The notes under the pieces are model-generated. The model was given only the letters and a program-made list of their open reading frames with translations. It ran no database searches and was not told where the DNA came from. Position numbers and translations under genes: made by a program. Positions 18,401-26,624 of a stretch of 64,000 nt of DNA are shown here, piece after piece. The number at the start of each line of letters is the position of its first letter. Position 1 is the stretch's first letter. Source of the DNA: Thalassotalea litorea (GTDB lineage Bacteria > Pseudomonadota > Gammaproteobacteria > Enterobacterales > Alteromonadaceae); assembly GCF_005843925.1 (NCBI RefSeq), contig NZ_VCBC01000002.1, positions 286,951 through 350,950 of the forward strand. Direction: 5' to 3'.

Positions 18401-19747
18401 TCAGCGTTCAAATTCAATCCCATGTTCACGCATTTTTGCAAGCTTATAGCGCAATGTTCGTGCGCTAACCCCGAGTCGAAGTGCGACGTCTTTACGAGAC
18501 CCATTACACGCGTCCAGGGCATCAAGAATTATCTGAAACTCCTGTTGCTTGAGACCTGATTCAAGATCTGCCGATTGAGTCGTGACGTTCACATTGATCG
18601 GCGCCATACTTTCTTGCATATCGCTGACACAAATCTCTTCAATCATCAAATCGTCAGCATTGATGACATTATCCTGGTTGAGTATCAATGCCCTTTGCAC
18701 GATATTATCCAGTTCCCTAACGTTACCTGGCCAATCATAGCTGAGCAACTTATGTCTTGCCGAATCGGAAATTTCCACCGGATGATGTGGGCTAAACTTG
18801 CGCAACAAATATTCCGTCAGGGGAAGAATATCATCTCGACGTTCACTTAACGGTGGCCAGGTTAAAGGAAAGACGTTTAGCCGATAATACAAATCCTCGC
18901 GGAAAATGCCTTCATTTACCGCCTGTTTAAGATCTCGGTTCGAAGTGGCGATAACCCTGACATCAAGACTAATGGTTTTACGCCCTCCAAGTCGTTCGAC
19001 TTGCCTTTCCTGGATCACCCGAAGAATTTTGGCCTGTAATGCCAAATCCATTTCGGTGATTTCGTCGAGTAAAATTGTTCCTTTTTGAGCTTGCTCAAAT
19101 TTACCCGGACAAGCATTAATCGCGCCAGTAAAAGCGCCCTTTTCATACCCAAATAATGTGGCTTCCAACATATTTTCAGGAATTGCAGCACAATTTATCG
19201 CAATAAAAGGATGCTCTGCTCTGGGCGATTGATTGTGGATGTATTGAGATAGCACTTCTTTACCCGAACCGCTGGGCCCTAGCACCATGACGGAGGCATC
19301 AGATAAAGCGACTTTTCTTGCCAGTGACAATAAATGGACACTTTTAGTATCCTTGGCAACGGGTTGATCGGTTAATTGAATAGAATCGGGAATGTACTGA
19401 TTGATCATATTCACCAGAACTTCCGGTGCAAACGGTTTGGCCATGTAATTGCTGGCACCATCTTTCATCGCCTGTACCGCGTCGTCAATGGTGGCATAGG
19501 CTGTCATGATCAAAACCGGGAGTTCGGGGTAATGATGTTTTATATTCCGTAATAAATCTAAACCAGACATGCCTCCCATTTGCACATCAGTCACAACGAT
19601 ATCCACCGCATGTTGCTTCAGCATTAACAGGGCAGACTCGCCACTGTCGGCTTCCACACAGTGGTAATCTGATAACATTAAGGTGTCGACAACCGCCTCT
19701 CTCAGGCCCGGATCATCTTCAACCACCAATACCAGACTTTGCTTCAT
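18401..19747 (-). CDS. flrC: Sigma-54-dependent flagellar response regulator FlrC/FleR
   Basis: 448 residues in three domains: a receiver (1-120, with the acidic pair ED-D at 10-12 and phospho-acceptor Asp54), an AAA+ domain with Walker A GPSGSGKE and the sigma-54 contact loop GAFTGA, and a Fis-type helix-turn-helix ending SRKDVALRLGVSARTLRYKL. The C-terminal helix and the absence of other NtrC-family inputs match FlrC, which turns on class III flagellar genes when phosphorylated by FlrB. It lies 13 nt after flrB. Unusually, mlaA follows rather than fliE. Confidence 0.87.
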   Translation of the reverse strand: MKQSLVLVVEDDPGLREAVVDTLMLSDYHCVEADSGESALLMLKQHAVDIVVTDVQMGGMSGLDLLRNIKHHYPELPVLIMTAYATIDDAVQAMKDGASNYMAKPFAPEVLVNMINQYIPDSIQLTDQPVAKDTKSVHLLSLARKVALSDASVMVLGPSGSGKEVLSQYIHNQSPRAEHPFIAINCAAIPENMLEATLFGYEKGAFTGAINACPGKFEQAQKGTILLDEITEMDLALQAKILRVIQERQVERLGGRKTISLDVRVIATSNRDLKQAVNEGIFREDLYYRLNVFPLTWPPLSERRDDILPLTEYLLRKFSPHHPVEISDSARHKLLSYDWPGNVRELDNIVQRALILNQDNVINADDLMIEEICVSDMQESMAPINVNVTTQSADLESGLKQQEFQIILDALDACNGSRKDVALRLGVSARTLRYKLAKMREHGIEFER

Positions 19748-19760
19748 GTCAGTCCCTTAA

Positions 19761-20882
19761 TTATTTTTCTATTTCCTGATGTTCTGTTTTAAATTGTGGG
19801 AGTTTTAAACAAAACTCTGCGCCACCAGGCGCTTCAGAACTTAATTCAACATCACCATGGTGCGCTTTGGCAACAGATTTTACTACAGCCAGGCCCAAGC
19901 CGGTACCTTGCATTTTCGAGGTATAGAAAGGCTCGAAAATTTTGTCATGATCCTGAGCGGGTATGCCATTGCCATTATCTTTCACCCGAACCAATATCCA
20001 GTCCCCTTCTGCATCGATATGAATATCGATATGAGGCTGGTCATCAATCACTTCCAGCGCATTCTGTATCAGGTTTTGAATCGCACCTTCCAATGCGCTC
20101 TTATTGGCAAGCAGCTTTAATGGTTCACCATGATAGGGAGCGTAATGTATTTTGCAGGTTGCAGATGCTTCATCGAGCTGCGCTTCAACACCAGCAATGG
20201 CGTCATCGATAATGGTTTGTACTTCAACCACTTCAACAACCTGTTTACCGCCACTTTTTGCATATAACAGCATATCGTTAACCTGCTGTTCCAGTTCCTG
20301 TAATCTGGCGTGCAATTTTTCCTGAAATAACTGCTGCTTCGCTGGCGTCATATTCTTCGCTTTTAAATTCGCGCAGTAGAGCATAGCAGAGGATAGAGGA
20401 GTTCGAATTTGGTGGGCCAATGTCGATACCATGCGTCCCAAAGACGACAGTCGCTGCATTTGACTAATCTTTTCCTGTAAAATCCGGGTTTCGGTAAGGT
20501 CGGTAATTTGAATGAGCTGTCCTGTCTGAGAATCAAACGAGGAAATATCCAGCTTTACCCGGCGTCCGTTTTTGAGAGAAACTTCATGACCATCATCGGC
20601 ACGGGGATGAAATACCGTTTTAATTACATCGATCCAATTTTTTGACATCAATTCACAATCGAGTAATTTACGGGCAGCTTTATTGGCTTTTACCACTTTG
20701 CCATCACCGTCAATAATGACCACGCCAGCCGGCATAATATCGAAAAGTTGGTTTAACTGATTCGATTCAAGCATCAGCGCAGATAAATCGAATGATTCAC
20801 TCTCCGTTCCGACACGAGACTGGGTGCTAATTGACGTTTCTGGGCTGTTGGCTTGCGACAATTCCTGCTTCGCCCCGGGCAT
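19761..20882 (-). CDS. flrB: Flagellar sensor histidine kinase FlrB/FleS
   Basis: 373 residues, no membrane segments: a PAS domain (about 45-125, LNQLFDIMPAGVVIIDGDGK), an HisKA domain with the phospho-acceptor in STLAHQIRTPLSSAML, and an HATPase domain with NLIQNALEV (N-box), VKDNGNGIP (G1) and GTGLGLAV (G2). A soluble PAS kinase paired with the adjacent NtrC-type regulator fits FlrB. It probably donates phosphate to FlrC. A 270-nt gap separates it from the FlgD-like gene upstream, so it may have its own promoter. Confidence 0.86.
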   Translation of the reverse strand: MPGAKQELSQANSPETSISTQSRVGTESESFDLSALMLESNQLNQLFDIMPAGVVIIDGDGKVVKANKAARKLLDCELMSKNWIDVIKTVFHPRADDGHEVSLKNGRRVKLDISSFDSQTGQLIQITDLTETRILQEKISQMQRLSSLGRMVSTLAHQIRTPLSSAMLYCANLKAKNMTPAKQQLFQEKLHARLQELEQQVNDMLLYAKSGGKQVVEVVEVQTIIDDAIAGVEAQLDEASATCKIHYAPYHGEPLKLLANKSALEGAIQNLIQNALEVIDDQPHIDIHIDAEGDWILVRVKDNGNGIPAQDHDKIFEPFYTSKMQGTGLGLAVVKSVAKAHHGDVELSSEAPGGAEFCLKLPQFKTEHQEIEK

Positions 20883-21152
20883 AAGGTACCTCTGCTATTT
20901 TTATATTTATTATTATCTTGCAAATCAAGAATAAAAGTTCACGTCAGCAGATGCAAATGCCAATCGATTCACTTACTACCAAAAGACCATCATAGGTTAA
21001 ATAGACAGACAGCAAAAGTAATATCTTATGATAATAGAAGTGCGATAAAGATGTTCGGCTGTAGAAGGATGGTGATCAGCGTTTTGGGGATTGCCATGAA
21101 CCGCTGCTGGGTATTTGGCTAGCAACGATGGTCACAAACAATCCGTGAACGC

Positions 21153-21815
21153 TTACAGTGAATCATCCTTTAGCAATAGGTTCACGGAATAGTCAACCTG
21201 ACTGTTATTCTCGAGAATTAACTGTAACTTATCATTGTTCGGGTCAGTGACAACGCGAATGATTTTATGAAAGGTGCGAACGGTTATGGACTTTAATTCG
21301 CGTTCAATAATGGCGGAGACAATAAAACGGTATGCTCCCGGATCCACGGGTTTTCCAAACCTGTCATCGCCTTGCCAACGAAAAAAGGTTTTCCCTTTCG
21401 ACAAATCACCTAAAGGAATAATTTTAACGATATCTTGGCGGTCATTTTGGACATATACCATTACGTGACGACCGTTTGCAGGTAACTCAATTTGGCCTTG
21501 CACTTCACAAGCGAAATCTAGCTCTACCAGATTTTGCTGTGTGAGTAAGTAACGGCCTACTAATGCGCTCGCTTGTAATGCCGAGTTTGAAGACGAAAAA
21601 CCAGTAAGCACATTTTCACTTCCTTGCATGTGCGAACGATTAAGACTGTTGAGTCGACCACCGGTATCGGCAAGCATTTGCGCAACGCCTGACTTAATAT
21701 CTAGCGGATCGTCTTCCGCCTCCAGTTTCGGACTTGGTAAAATACGCGCGAGCAAATCACCGATCCGTATAACACCGGTAATTGAAGTAATAAATGACGG
21801 TTCAATTCTAGCCAT
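21153..21815 (-). CDS. FlgD-like protein with hook-cap core domain but no canonical N-terminus
   Basis: 220 residues. From about residue 80 the protein follows FlgD: ALQASALVGRYLL, GQIELPANGRHVMVYV, then IIPLGDLSKGKTFFRWQG, FGKPVDPGAYRFIVSA and a final RVVTDPNNDKLQL, which is the Ig-like/Tudor core of the flagellar hook-capping protein. The first ~75 residues do not show the FLKLLVTQLKNQDP-type segment needed for export and hook assembly in ordinary FlgD. It lies upstream of flrBC, preceded by a candidate sigma-54 promoter. It may be a divergent FlgD, a paralogue, or a regulator-linked accessory; the true flgD is presumably elsewhere. Confidence 0.72.
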   Translation of the reverse strand: MARIEPSFITSITGVIRIGDLLARILPSPKLEAEDDPLDIKSGVAQMLADTGGRLNSLNRSHMQGSENVLTGFSSSNSALQASALVGRYLLTQQNLVELDFACEVQGQIELPANGRHVMVYVQNDRQDIVKIIPLGDLSKGKTFFRWQGDDRFGKPVDPGAYRFIVSAIIERELKSITVRTFHKIIRVVTDPNNDKLQLILENNSQVDYSVNLLLKDDSL

Positions 21816-22435
21816 CTAGGGGCATCCTGCCTTGTTTATTCTTTTGAAATTCATTTATGTCGAAATTCATCTATGTTGATATTTATCGCTGACTCGCATC
21901 TGCTCTTTTTGCACTTTAAATTTTTACAATGAAACCAATGCGCAGCATTACAATAAAAACATACAATTAACGTGCCAAAAGTAACACTTAGAGAAGAAAT
22001 AACAGCACACCAGCTTACAAAACAACCAATTCGCTCAAATAACTATCACATTCGTTTTTAAAAGCGAGTTAACGGGCAAAAAACATGGCAATAAAACCAA
22101 TTGAGCCAGCGTATTCTCCATTGAATCCGACCTGAATTGGTCAAGTGGCAATCAATTGCCGCTACCGTCAAAAGCACGAGATACCTGGATACGGCAATGA
22201 TTTGCCGCTGACTTTGATGCGAACGTATGTAGAGGATGGCAGATTACATCGTCACTAAATATTCGAAAATTGAATCAGTTTTTGCCTGTCTGGGTTGCAA
22301 AAACAATGGCCTGAATTTAGCCGGTGATCACCTTTAACAATATTTTTATCGTTAACAAATGGAAAATTAATCAATAACTTGCTTTAATGGGGAGCGTAAA
22401 TTCTGGCAATTGTTTTTATTGTTTTCAACTTTCAT
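21816..22435. other. Intergenic region upstream of tRNA-Arg; paired GGCAAT hairpins
   Basis: About 620 nt with no ORF I would support. Besides the candidate sigma-54 site it holds a perfect small palindrome GGCAATCAATTGCC (22147-22160) and a degenerate second copy, GGCAATGATTTGCC, 46 nt further on, both followed by GCT. These may be operator sites or RNA hairpins. The remainder is AT-rich and holds the tRNA promoter near its right end. Confidence 0.4.
21963..21978 (-). promoter_or_regulatory. Candidate sigma-54 promoter for the FlgD-like gene
   Basis: On the minus strand the sequence TTGGCACG-TTAA-TTGTAT matches the -24 element exactly and the -12 element except that the expected GC is GT. 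It is about 150 nt upstream of the ATG at 21815. Flagellar genes of the FlrA/FlrC hierarchy are sigma-54 dependent, so the position is plausible. A weak -12 lowers confidence. Confidence 0.4.
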
Positions 22436-22510
22436 GTCCCCTTAGTTTAATGGATAAAACAAGGACCTCCTAAGTCTTAGATACAGGTTCGATTCCTGTA
22501 GGGGACGCCA
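22436..22510 (+). tRNA. tRNA-Arg (anticodon CCU)
   Basis: The 75-nt cloverleaf has a 7-bp acceptor stem (GTCCCCT / AGGGGAC), a D-arm with GGATAAAAC, an anticodon stem AGGAC / GTCTT with loop CTCCTAA giving anticodon CCT, and the T-arm CAGGT-TCGATTC-CTGTA (TTCGATT loop core), ending in an encoded CCA. It reads AGG codons. The 3' part serves as the integration site of the adjacent element, which leaves the gene intact. Confidence 0.95.
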
Positions 22511-22511
22511 T
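22491..22511 (+). other. attL: attachment-site core within tRNA-Arg
   Basis: The 21-nt stretch beginning GATTCCTGTAGGGG at the 3' end of the tRNA recurs exactly at 29865-29885, 7.4 kb away, which marks the borders of the integrated element. Integrases with an N-terminal DUF4102 arm-binding domain typically use tRNA 3' ends in this way. Confidence 0.92.
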
Positions 22512-22564
22512 CCTGACGCCCAACAAGATTTTACAAACACCAAAAACCCAACTAAGCCCAATAA

Positions 22565-22575
22565 AATCAACACAT
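22565..22575 (+). repeat. Short repeat AATCAACACAT near attL (possible integrase arm site)
   Basis: The 11-mer AATCAACACAT here recurs at 29840-29850 just inside attR, in the same orientation and with similar CA-rich sequence before it. Integrase arm-type sites are short repeats flanking the core; which protein binds is not known. Confidence 0.45.
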
Positions 22576-22633
22576 CCATATTCCAAACAAAGTCAAACTC
22601 GCTTTTTATCGGACAAGTTTTATAGTACATTCA

Positions 22634-22672
22634 TAGGTACACCAAAACAAATCACAAAACTCAGTGTACCTA
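22634..22672. promoter_or_regulatory. Inverted repeat directly upstream of the integrase gene
   Basis: TAGGTACAC (22634-22642) and GTGTACCTA (22664-22672) are perfect 9-bp complements and end one base before the integrase ATG. This position covers the likely promoter and ribosome site, so a bound repressor or the integrase itself could shut off expression. Confidence 0.55.
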
Positions 22673-22673
22673 A

Positions 22674-23891
22674 ATGGCTAAAATTACTGTCCCTCTGACC
22701 GACTCAGAGATAAAGAATGCTAAATCCAAGGAAAAAGAATATTGCCTATTCGATGGTGAAGGCCTTTTACTTAGAATTAAACCAACAGGCAGTAAGCTTT
22801 GGGTTTTCAACTATTACCGCCCATACACCCGTAAGCGCGCAAACATCAGTTTTGGCAAATACCCTGCCCTTTCATTAGCTGAAGCTAGAAAAAAACGACA
22901 AACAGCCAAAGAACTTCTCGCCCAAGATATTGACCCTAAAGAGCATAGGGATAGTGAAAAGGCCTCCAAAAAGGATGCGCTACTGACTACTTTAAGTGCT
23001 GTTTCTAAAGAATGGTTCGAAGTTAAAAAAAAGAAAGTATCACCTATTACTGCCACTAGAATCTGGAATTCAATCGAAACTCATATTCTCACAGATTTAG
23101 GTGAATACCCTGTTACCAAAATAACCGCACCGAAAACAATAGAAACCATCAAACCTGTTCAAGCGAAATCTAGTGCTGAATTAGCAAGGCGTCTATGTCA
23201 ACGCCTGAACGAAGTAATGAACTACGCCGTAAACGTGGGATACCTACACGCCAATCCCTTAACAGGAATAAAAGCCGCTTTTGACAGTCCAGTGGTGAAG
23301 CACCATCCAACCTTGAAACCCGAAGAACTTCCTGAGCTAATGAAGGCTATCAACTACGCCAGCATAAAAATAGTTACTCGATGCTTAATTGAATGGCAAT
23401 TACACACCATGAGCCGCCCCAGTGAAGCTGCTGGCGCAAGATGGGAAGAAGTCGATTTCAAAAATAAACTTTGGGTGATTCCAGCCGAGAGAATGAAAAT
23501 GAAGAAAGAGCATATTGTTCCGTTAACCGATGAAACCTTATTTTTGCTTGAAAGGTTGAAGCCAATCAGTGGCCATAGGGAGCATATCTTTCCTTCTCAT
23601 GGCAACCCCAGAAAGCCCACAAACTCAGAAACTGCGAATATGGCTTTGAAGCGTATGGGATTTAAAGGAAGGTTAGTGTCTCATGGTCTCAGATCTCTCG
23701 CCAGCACCACACTAAATGAACAAGGGTTTGACTCTGACCTAATAGAATCGGCTTTAGCTCACCAAGACAAGAATCAGGTTCGCAAAGCCTACAATCGAGC
23801 CGATTACATCGAAAGAAGGCGAGTAATGATGGAATGGTGGTCTAGCCAAATCAATATCTATTGCTCACAAAGGCATGATAATCATGGATAA
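22674..23891 (+). CDS. int: Tyrosine recombinase/integrase, P4 type (DUF4102 N-terminal domain)
   Basis: 405 residues. The N-terminal ~85 residues are the arm-DNA-binding DUF4102 domain (LTDSEIKNAKSKEKEYCLFDGEGLLLRI..., FGKYPALSLAEARKKR). The catalytic domain shows Arg in HTMSRPSEAAGARWEE, HGLRS (His and Arg), a further His in ALAHQDKNQ and the nucleophile Tyr in RKAYNRADYIERR. It recombines attP with the tRNA-Arg 3' end and, with an excisionase, excises the element. The gene is directly beside attL, as usual for this family, and appears intact. Confidence 0.96.
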   Translation: MAKITVPLTDSEIKNAKSKEKEYCLFDGEGLLLRIKPTGSKLWVFNYYRPYTRKRANISFGKYPALSLAEARKKRQTAKELLAQDIDPKEHRDSEKASKKDALLTTLSAVSKEWFEVKKKKVSPITATRIWNSIETHILTDLGEYPVTKITAPKTIETIKPVQAKSSAELARRLCQRLNEVMNYAVNVGYLHANPLTGIKAAFDSPVVKHHPTLKPEELPELMKAINYASIKIVTRCLIEWQLHTMSRPSEAAGARWEEVDFKNKLWVIPAERMKMKKEHIVPLTDETLFLLERLKPISGHREHIFPSHGNPRKPTNSETANMALKRMGFKGRLVSHGLRSLASTTLNEQGFDSDLIESALAHQDKNQVRKAYNRADYIERRRVMMEWWSSQINIYCSQRHDNHG

Positions 23892-24579
23892 AAGAAAACT
23901 CGACGTAGAAAAGACAGGCAACGCCACAATAACGCGAAATAGGTTTGGAAGCGGATATAAGAACAAATCTATCTTTTTGAATGAACAAAAACAGATGGAA
24001 GTTGCTTCAAGTGAAGCTAGGCAAGCTTCAAAGGAGATATCTGATAGTTATAATCCGGACTTATGGCTTAACCAATTCGAATCTAAAATTTTTGAGTTTT
24101 GTAATAATAAAAAGATTCCTACAGAGTGGATACAATCTCCCGGAGACAAAGTTACTCTATCTGTCAAATTACAAAACGAGTACCAACAAATACTGGGAGC
24201 TAGGCAGGCTGGAATATGTTTATTTGAAATCCATTGTTGTAGAGATTCTAGGCGACAGGGTAAGCACGAAAATGCTACCGCTCAAGCTCTTAGGCTAGCA
24301 CAGAGTTATTCACATTTTTTGATTTCAATGCTTGAGCCAACGTTGAACAAAGGTGCGCACACATCCAAAAACTTCAAAAAACCACTTAAGCTTTCAGAGC
24401 AAGAATTATCAAATTGTTTTCAGTATTTCGAGAAAACCCAAAAAAATCCCGTCACGAAAATCAAATATACAGATAAAGAACGTTGGAAAAAAACATCCAG
24501 CTATTGTTTGAGCGCTTTCGGGATAACAATTGCTCCCGCTACTCTAAGAAAAAAATACGCCAAGAAAGTAAAAAAATAA
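23884..24579 (+). CDS. Hypothetical protein of the integrative element
   Basis: About 231 residues from the ATG at 23884 (three codons upstream, 23875, is also open and overlaps the integrase end). It is rich in Lys, Gln and Ser with no membrane segment. The middle has a Cys/His-containing stretch (GICLFEIHCCRDSRRQGKHE) that may be structural. I do not recognise the family. The overlap with int suggests co-transcription and a role in element biology rather than cargo. Codon use is similar to the rest of the element. Confidence 0.65.
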   Translation: MDKRKLDVEKTGNATITRNRFGSGYKNKSIFLNEQKQMEVASSEARQASKEISDSYNPDLWLNQFESKIFEFCNNKKIPTEWIQSPGDKVTLSVKLQNEYQQILGARQAGICLFEIHCCRDSRRQGKHENATAQALRLAQSYSHFLISMLEPTLNKGAHTSKNFKKPLKLSEQELSNCFQYFEKTQKNPVTKIKYTDKERWKKTSSYCLSAFGITIAPATLRKKYAKKVKK

Positions 24580-24658
24580 ACTTTGGCATGTACGGTCGTT
24601 AATGCCAAGACAACTAAGGACAATAACACTCATTGCTAACCAAACAGGAGAAAAAGCA

Positions 24659-24925
24659 ATGAGTAAAACCTTTACAAAAATCATTAGACGAAACGAGGTC
24701 ATAGAGCTTACCGGTCTATCTAAATCAACAATTTACAACAGAATCAAAGCAGGTCTGATACCAAAACCTATCTCGCTCGGTTTTCGTGCCGTTGGCTTTA
24801 TCGAACATGAAATCCAAGAAATATTAATAGCTATGGCAAATGGTTTAAGCAATGAAGAAATCCGCTCGCTTGTACGTGAACAAGAATTTAGCCGAACGAA
24901 GCTTGGAGGTAGTCACAATGCTTAA
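24659..24925 (+). CDS. alpA: AlpA-family transcriptional regulator
   Basis: The open frame starts at 24602, but the ATG at 24659 has a clear AGGAG ribosome site and gives an 88-residue protein of standard AlpA length. The MerR-like helix-turn-helix reads IIRRNEVIELTGLSKSTIYN, then the wing region FRAVGFIEHEIQEI. AlpA-type proteins act as excisionase or activators of integrase in P4-like elements. Its stop overlaps the next start by 8 nt (ATGCTTAA), so the two are coupled. Confidence 0.88.
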   Translation: MSKTFTKIIRRNEVIELTGLSKSTIYNRIKAGLIPKPISLGFRAVGFIEHEIQEILIAMANGLSNEEIRSLVREQEFSRTKLGGSHNA

Positions 24926-25241
24926 GACTATGATTTTCGCTGACAAGTGTACTGAATTAGGCCTACCGCCCCCCAAATCCTTCGAAAAGCAGACAGAGTA
25001 TGTTGAGAGGATTCTAGTTGATGGTTATAAGTTTAATACGCGAAAAGCTCGCTATATTGGCATAGGAAACCTTCACTCGGTGATATCTCACTTAAATAAA
25101 AAAGGCCTCAAGTTTATTGTCGAACATAGAAAAGTTAGATGCCCATTTTCTGGTGAAACTCCGAATTATTTGGTTGACGTTTGCTTTATGCCATTCAAGC
25201 ACAGGATCGAATACTGGAAAAAGAAAGCCGCTAAGAAATAA
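24918..25241 (+). CDS. Small protein coupled to AlpA; possible winged-helix DNA-binding protein
   Basis: 107 residues from the ATG at 24918, preceded by GGAGG; a longer ORF from 24852 lies inside alpA and is less likely. The region KARYIGIGNLHSVISHLNKK followed by LKFIVEHRKVRCPFSGETPN looks like a winged-helix domain with a beta-wing, similar in shape to small phage helix-turn-helix proteins. The translational coupling to AlpA suggests a joint regulatory role. No family is assigned with confidence. Confidence 0.62.
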   Translation: MLKTMIFADKCTELGLPPPKSFEKQTEYVERILVDGYKFNTRKARYIGIGNLHSVISHLNKKGLKFIVEHRKVRCPFSGETPNYLVDVCFMPFKHRIEYWKKKAAKK

Positions 25242-25263
25242 ACTTAACGGCTAACCTATGACA

Positions 25264-25300
25264 ACTAGGGGTGAAGTTTGGCGACCCGCCCCTAGTCCTT
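25264..25300 (+). terminator. Hairpin after the alpA operon
   Basis: ACTAGGGG pairs with CCCCTAGT over 8 bp with a 17-nt loop and is followed by CCTTTC. It lies 20 nt beyond the alpA-operon stop and could be a terminator, though the T-run is short. The next ~230 nt to 25532 hold no gene and are AT-rich; they should carry the promoter of the YagK/YfjJ-like gene. Confidence 0.5.
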
Positions 25301-25532
25301 TCATTATAACTTTTAAAGTGTAGTTGTAAACACAACAAACGTTAGTGAGCGCAAACCCCGCAAGCCAATAAAATAAAACCGTTAGCAAAAGTTAACTTTT
25401 AATGGACTCTATTTATAGGTTTATGACCCTTTCATTAAAGCGTTTAACATCAATGAGCCTATGTCACAGCTTTTATAGATAGTTAGCAGTTATTCACTCC
25501 CAACTAGGTATTTAATAATATCCTTCTCTTTT

Positions 25533-26141
25533 ATGGCATACATAACCAAAGACAAAGCAATAACAATCAACGGAAAGACCTGGTGGGTTAACTCTCAAAA
25601 GTCAGGCCTGTATAAACCTATGCTGGTGTCGATGGTCACGCAGCTTGAAGTGATGCTAGCGCACCATAGCAAAGTTCATGTATTGAGATTTGATCTCCGG
25701 TTATACGAATACACCGATGACAATAAAATAATTGAAGTCTTTATGCGAAGATTGAAAAAGTGGCTGAAAAGAAAATATGATTTGAAACGCATTGGTTATG
25801 CTTGGGCTAGAGAGTTGGAAACGGCAAAAAATCAGCACTATCATTTCGCTCTATTCCTAGATGGCCATAAAATCAATTACCCCCATGAGCTAACTAAGAA
25901 AGTACTGGCTATAGCAAGCCAAATAGACACATCAGCATTCATTCCTGATAACTGCTATTACAATATCAAAAGAGACGATTATGAGACTATTCAGAGCGCA
26001 ATATGGCGTTTATCTTATTTGGCTAAAGGCCGAGGAAAAGGCTACAAAGCTCCTCAGACTAAAAATTACGGAGCAAGTAAACTCAAGCCGTCTCCTCGAG
26101 ACTTGCTTAGACAGGTTGTCGCAGTGGAGCAACCACGCTAG
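25533..26141 (+). CDS. YagK/YfjJ C-terminal-domain protein (inovirus Gp2-like)
   Basis: 202 residues. The central part (VHVLRFDLRLYEYTDDNKII, RIGYAWARELETAKNQHYHF, ALFLDGHKI) matches the YagK/YfjJ domain, which is annotated as inovirus-type Gp2 in many satellites. The NQHYHFALFLDGH segment is HUH-like in appearance, a fold used by rolling-circle replication initiators. In P4-like elements the gene sits between alpA and the cargo, as here. A replication role is inference. The 3' end overlaps the convergent small membrane gene by 35 nt. Confidence 0.82.
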   Translation: MAYITKDKAITINGKTWWVNSQKSGLYKPMLVSMVTQLEVMLAHHSKVHVLRFDLRLYEYTDDNKIIEVFMRRLKKWLKRKYDLKRIGYAWARELETAKNQHYHFALFLDGHKINYPHELTKKVLAIASQIDTSAFIPDNCYYNIKRDDYETIQSAIWRLSYLAKGRGKGYKAPQTKNYGASKLKPSPRDLLRQVVAVEQPR

Positions 26142-26442
26142 GCCAGACATTTCGCAATTCCTCTATAGAGTATATCTCCGAATCCCTTTTCGCATATTTA
26201 TAATCGCTAACCCATCGATAACAATAAGCTACAATAACAAGAAAAAGAAAACCTAGAATAGCACTTAAAATATATAAAGCCCCGCCAATTATATCAGCCT
26301 CCCATCCTCGTTGATTTTGTGCCCATTCACTCAATAGGTACACAACACTCCAACTTCCTAATGAAGCTAACAGAGAGAGACAAAGCTTATTCCGTCTGGA
26401 AAAAGCCAGCTTTTTAAAAATTTTCAGCTCAGTTTTACACAT
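26107..26442 (-). CDS. Small two-helix membrane protein (element cargo)
   Basis: 111 residues with two hydrophobic segments, LCLSLLASLGSWSVVYLL and IIGGALYILSAILGFLFLVI, and Lys/Arg-rich ends. I do not recognise it. It is the last of three minus-strand genes in the cargo half, 180 nt after the four-helix protein, and its 3' end overlaps the convergent YagK/YfjJ-like gene. The overlap and composition make it a plausible gene but leave some doubt. Confidence 0.55.
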   Translation of the reverse strand: MCKTELKIFKKLAFSRRNKLCLSLLASLGSWSVVYLLSEWAQNQRGWEADIIGGALYILSAILGFLFLVIVAYCYRWVSDYKYAKRDSEIYSIEELRNVWPSVVAPLRQPV

Positions 26443-26624
26443 TAAACAATCATCAACACTCTTTTAATCACAACACTCTCGCGGCATTCAGGCGGAGCGG
26501 TTAGATTAACTAATAAGAGCAGTGATTATACTATTTTCATATTAAAACCAGAATAACTCATTTTGTATTGGTCAATTTAACTTGACCAATACAAGCACTG
26601 TTTATCTTACACTAAAGGAGTTAA

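Noticed and set aside
22442..22630. 62-codon minus-strand frame over tRNA-Arg
   Set aside because: Overlaps the tRNA completely; chance frame.
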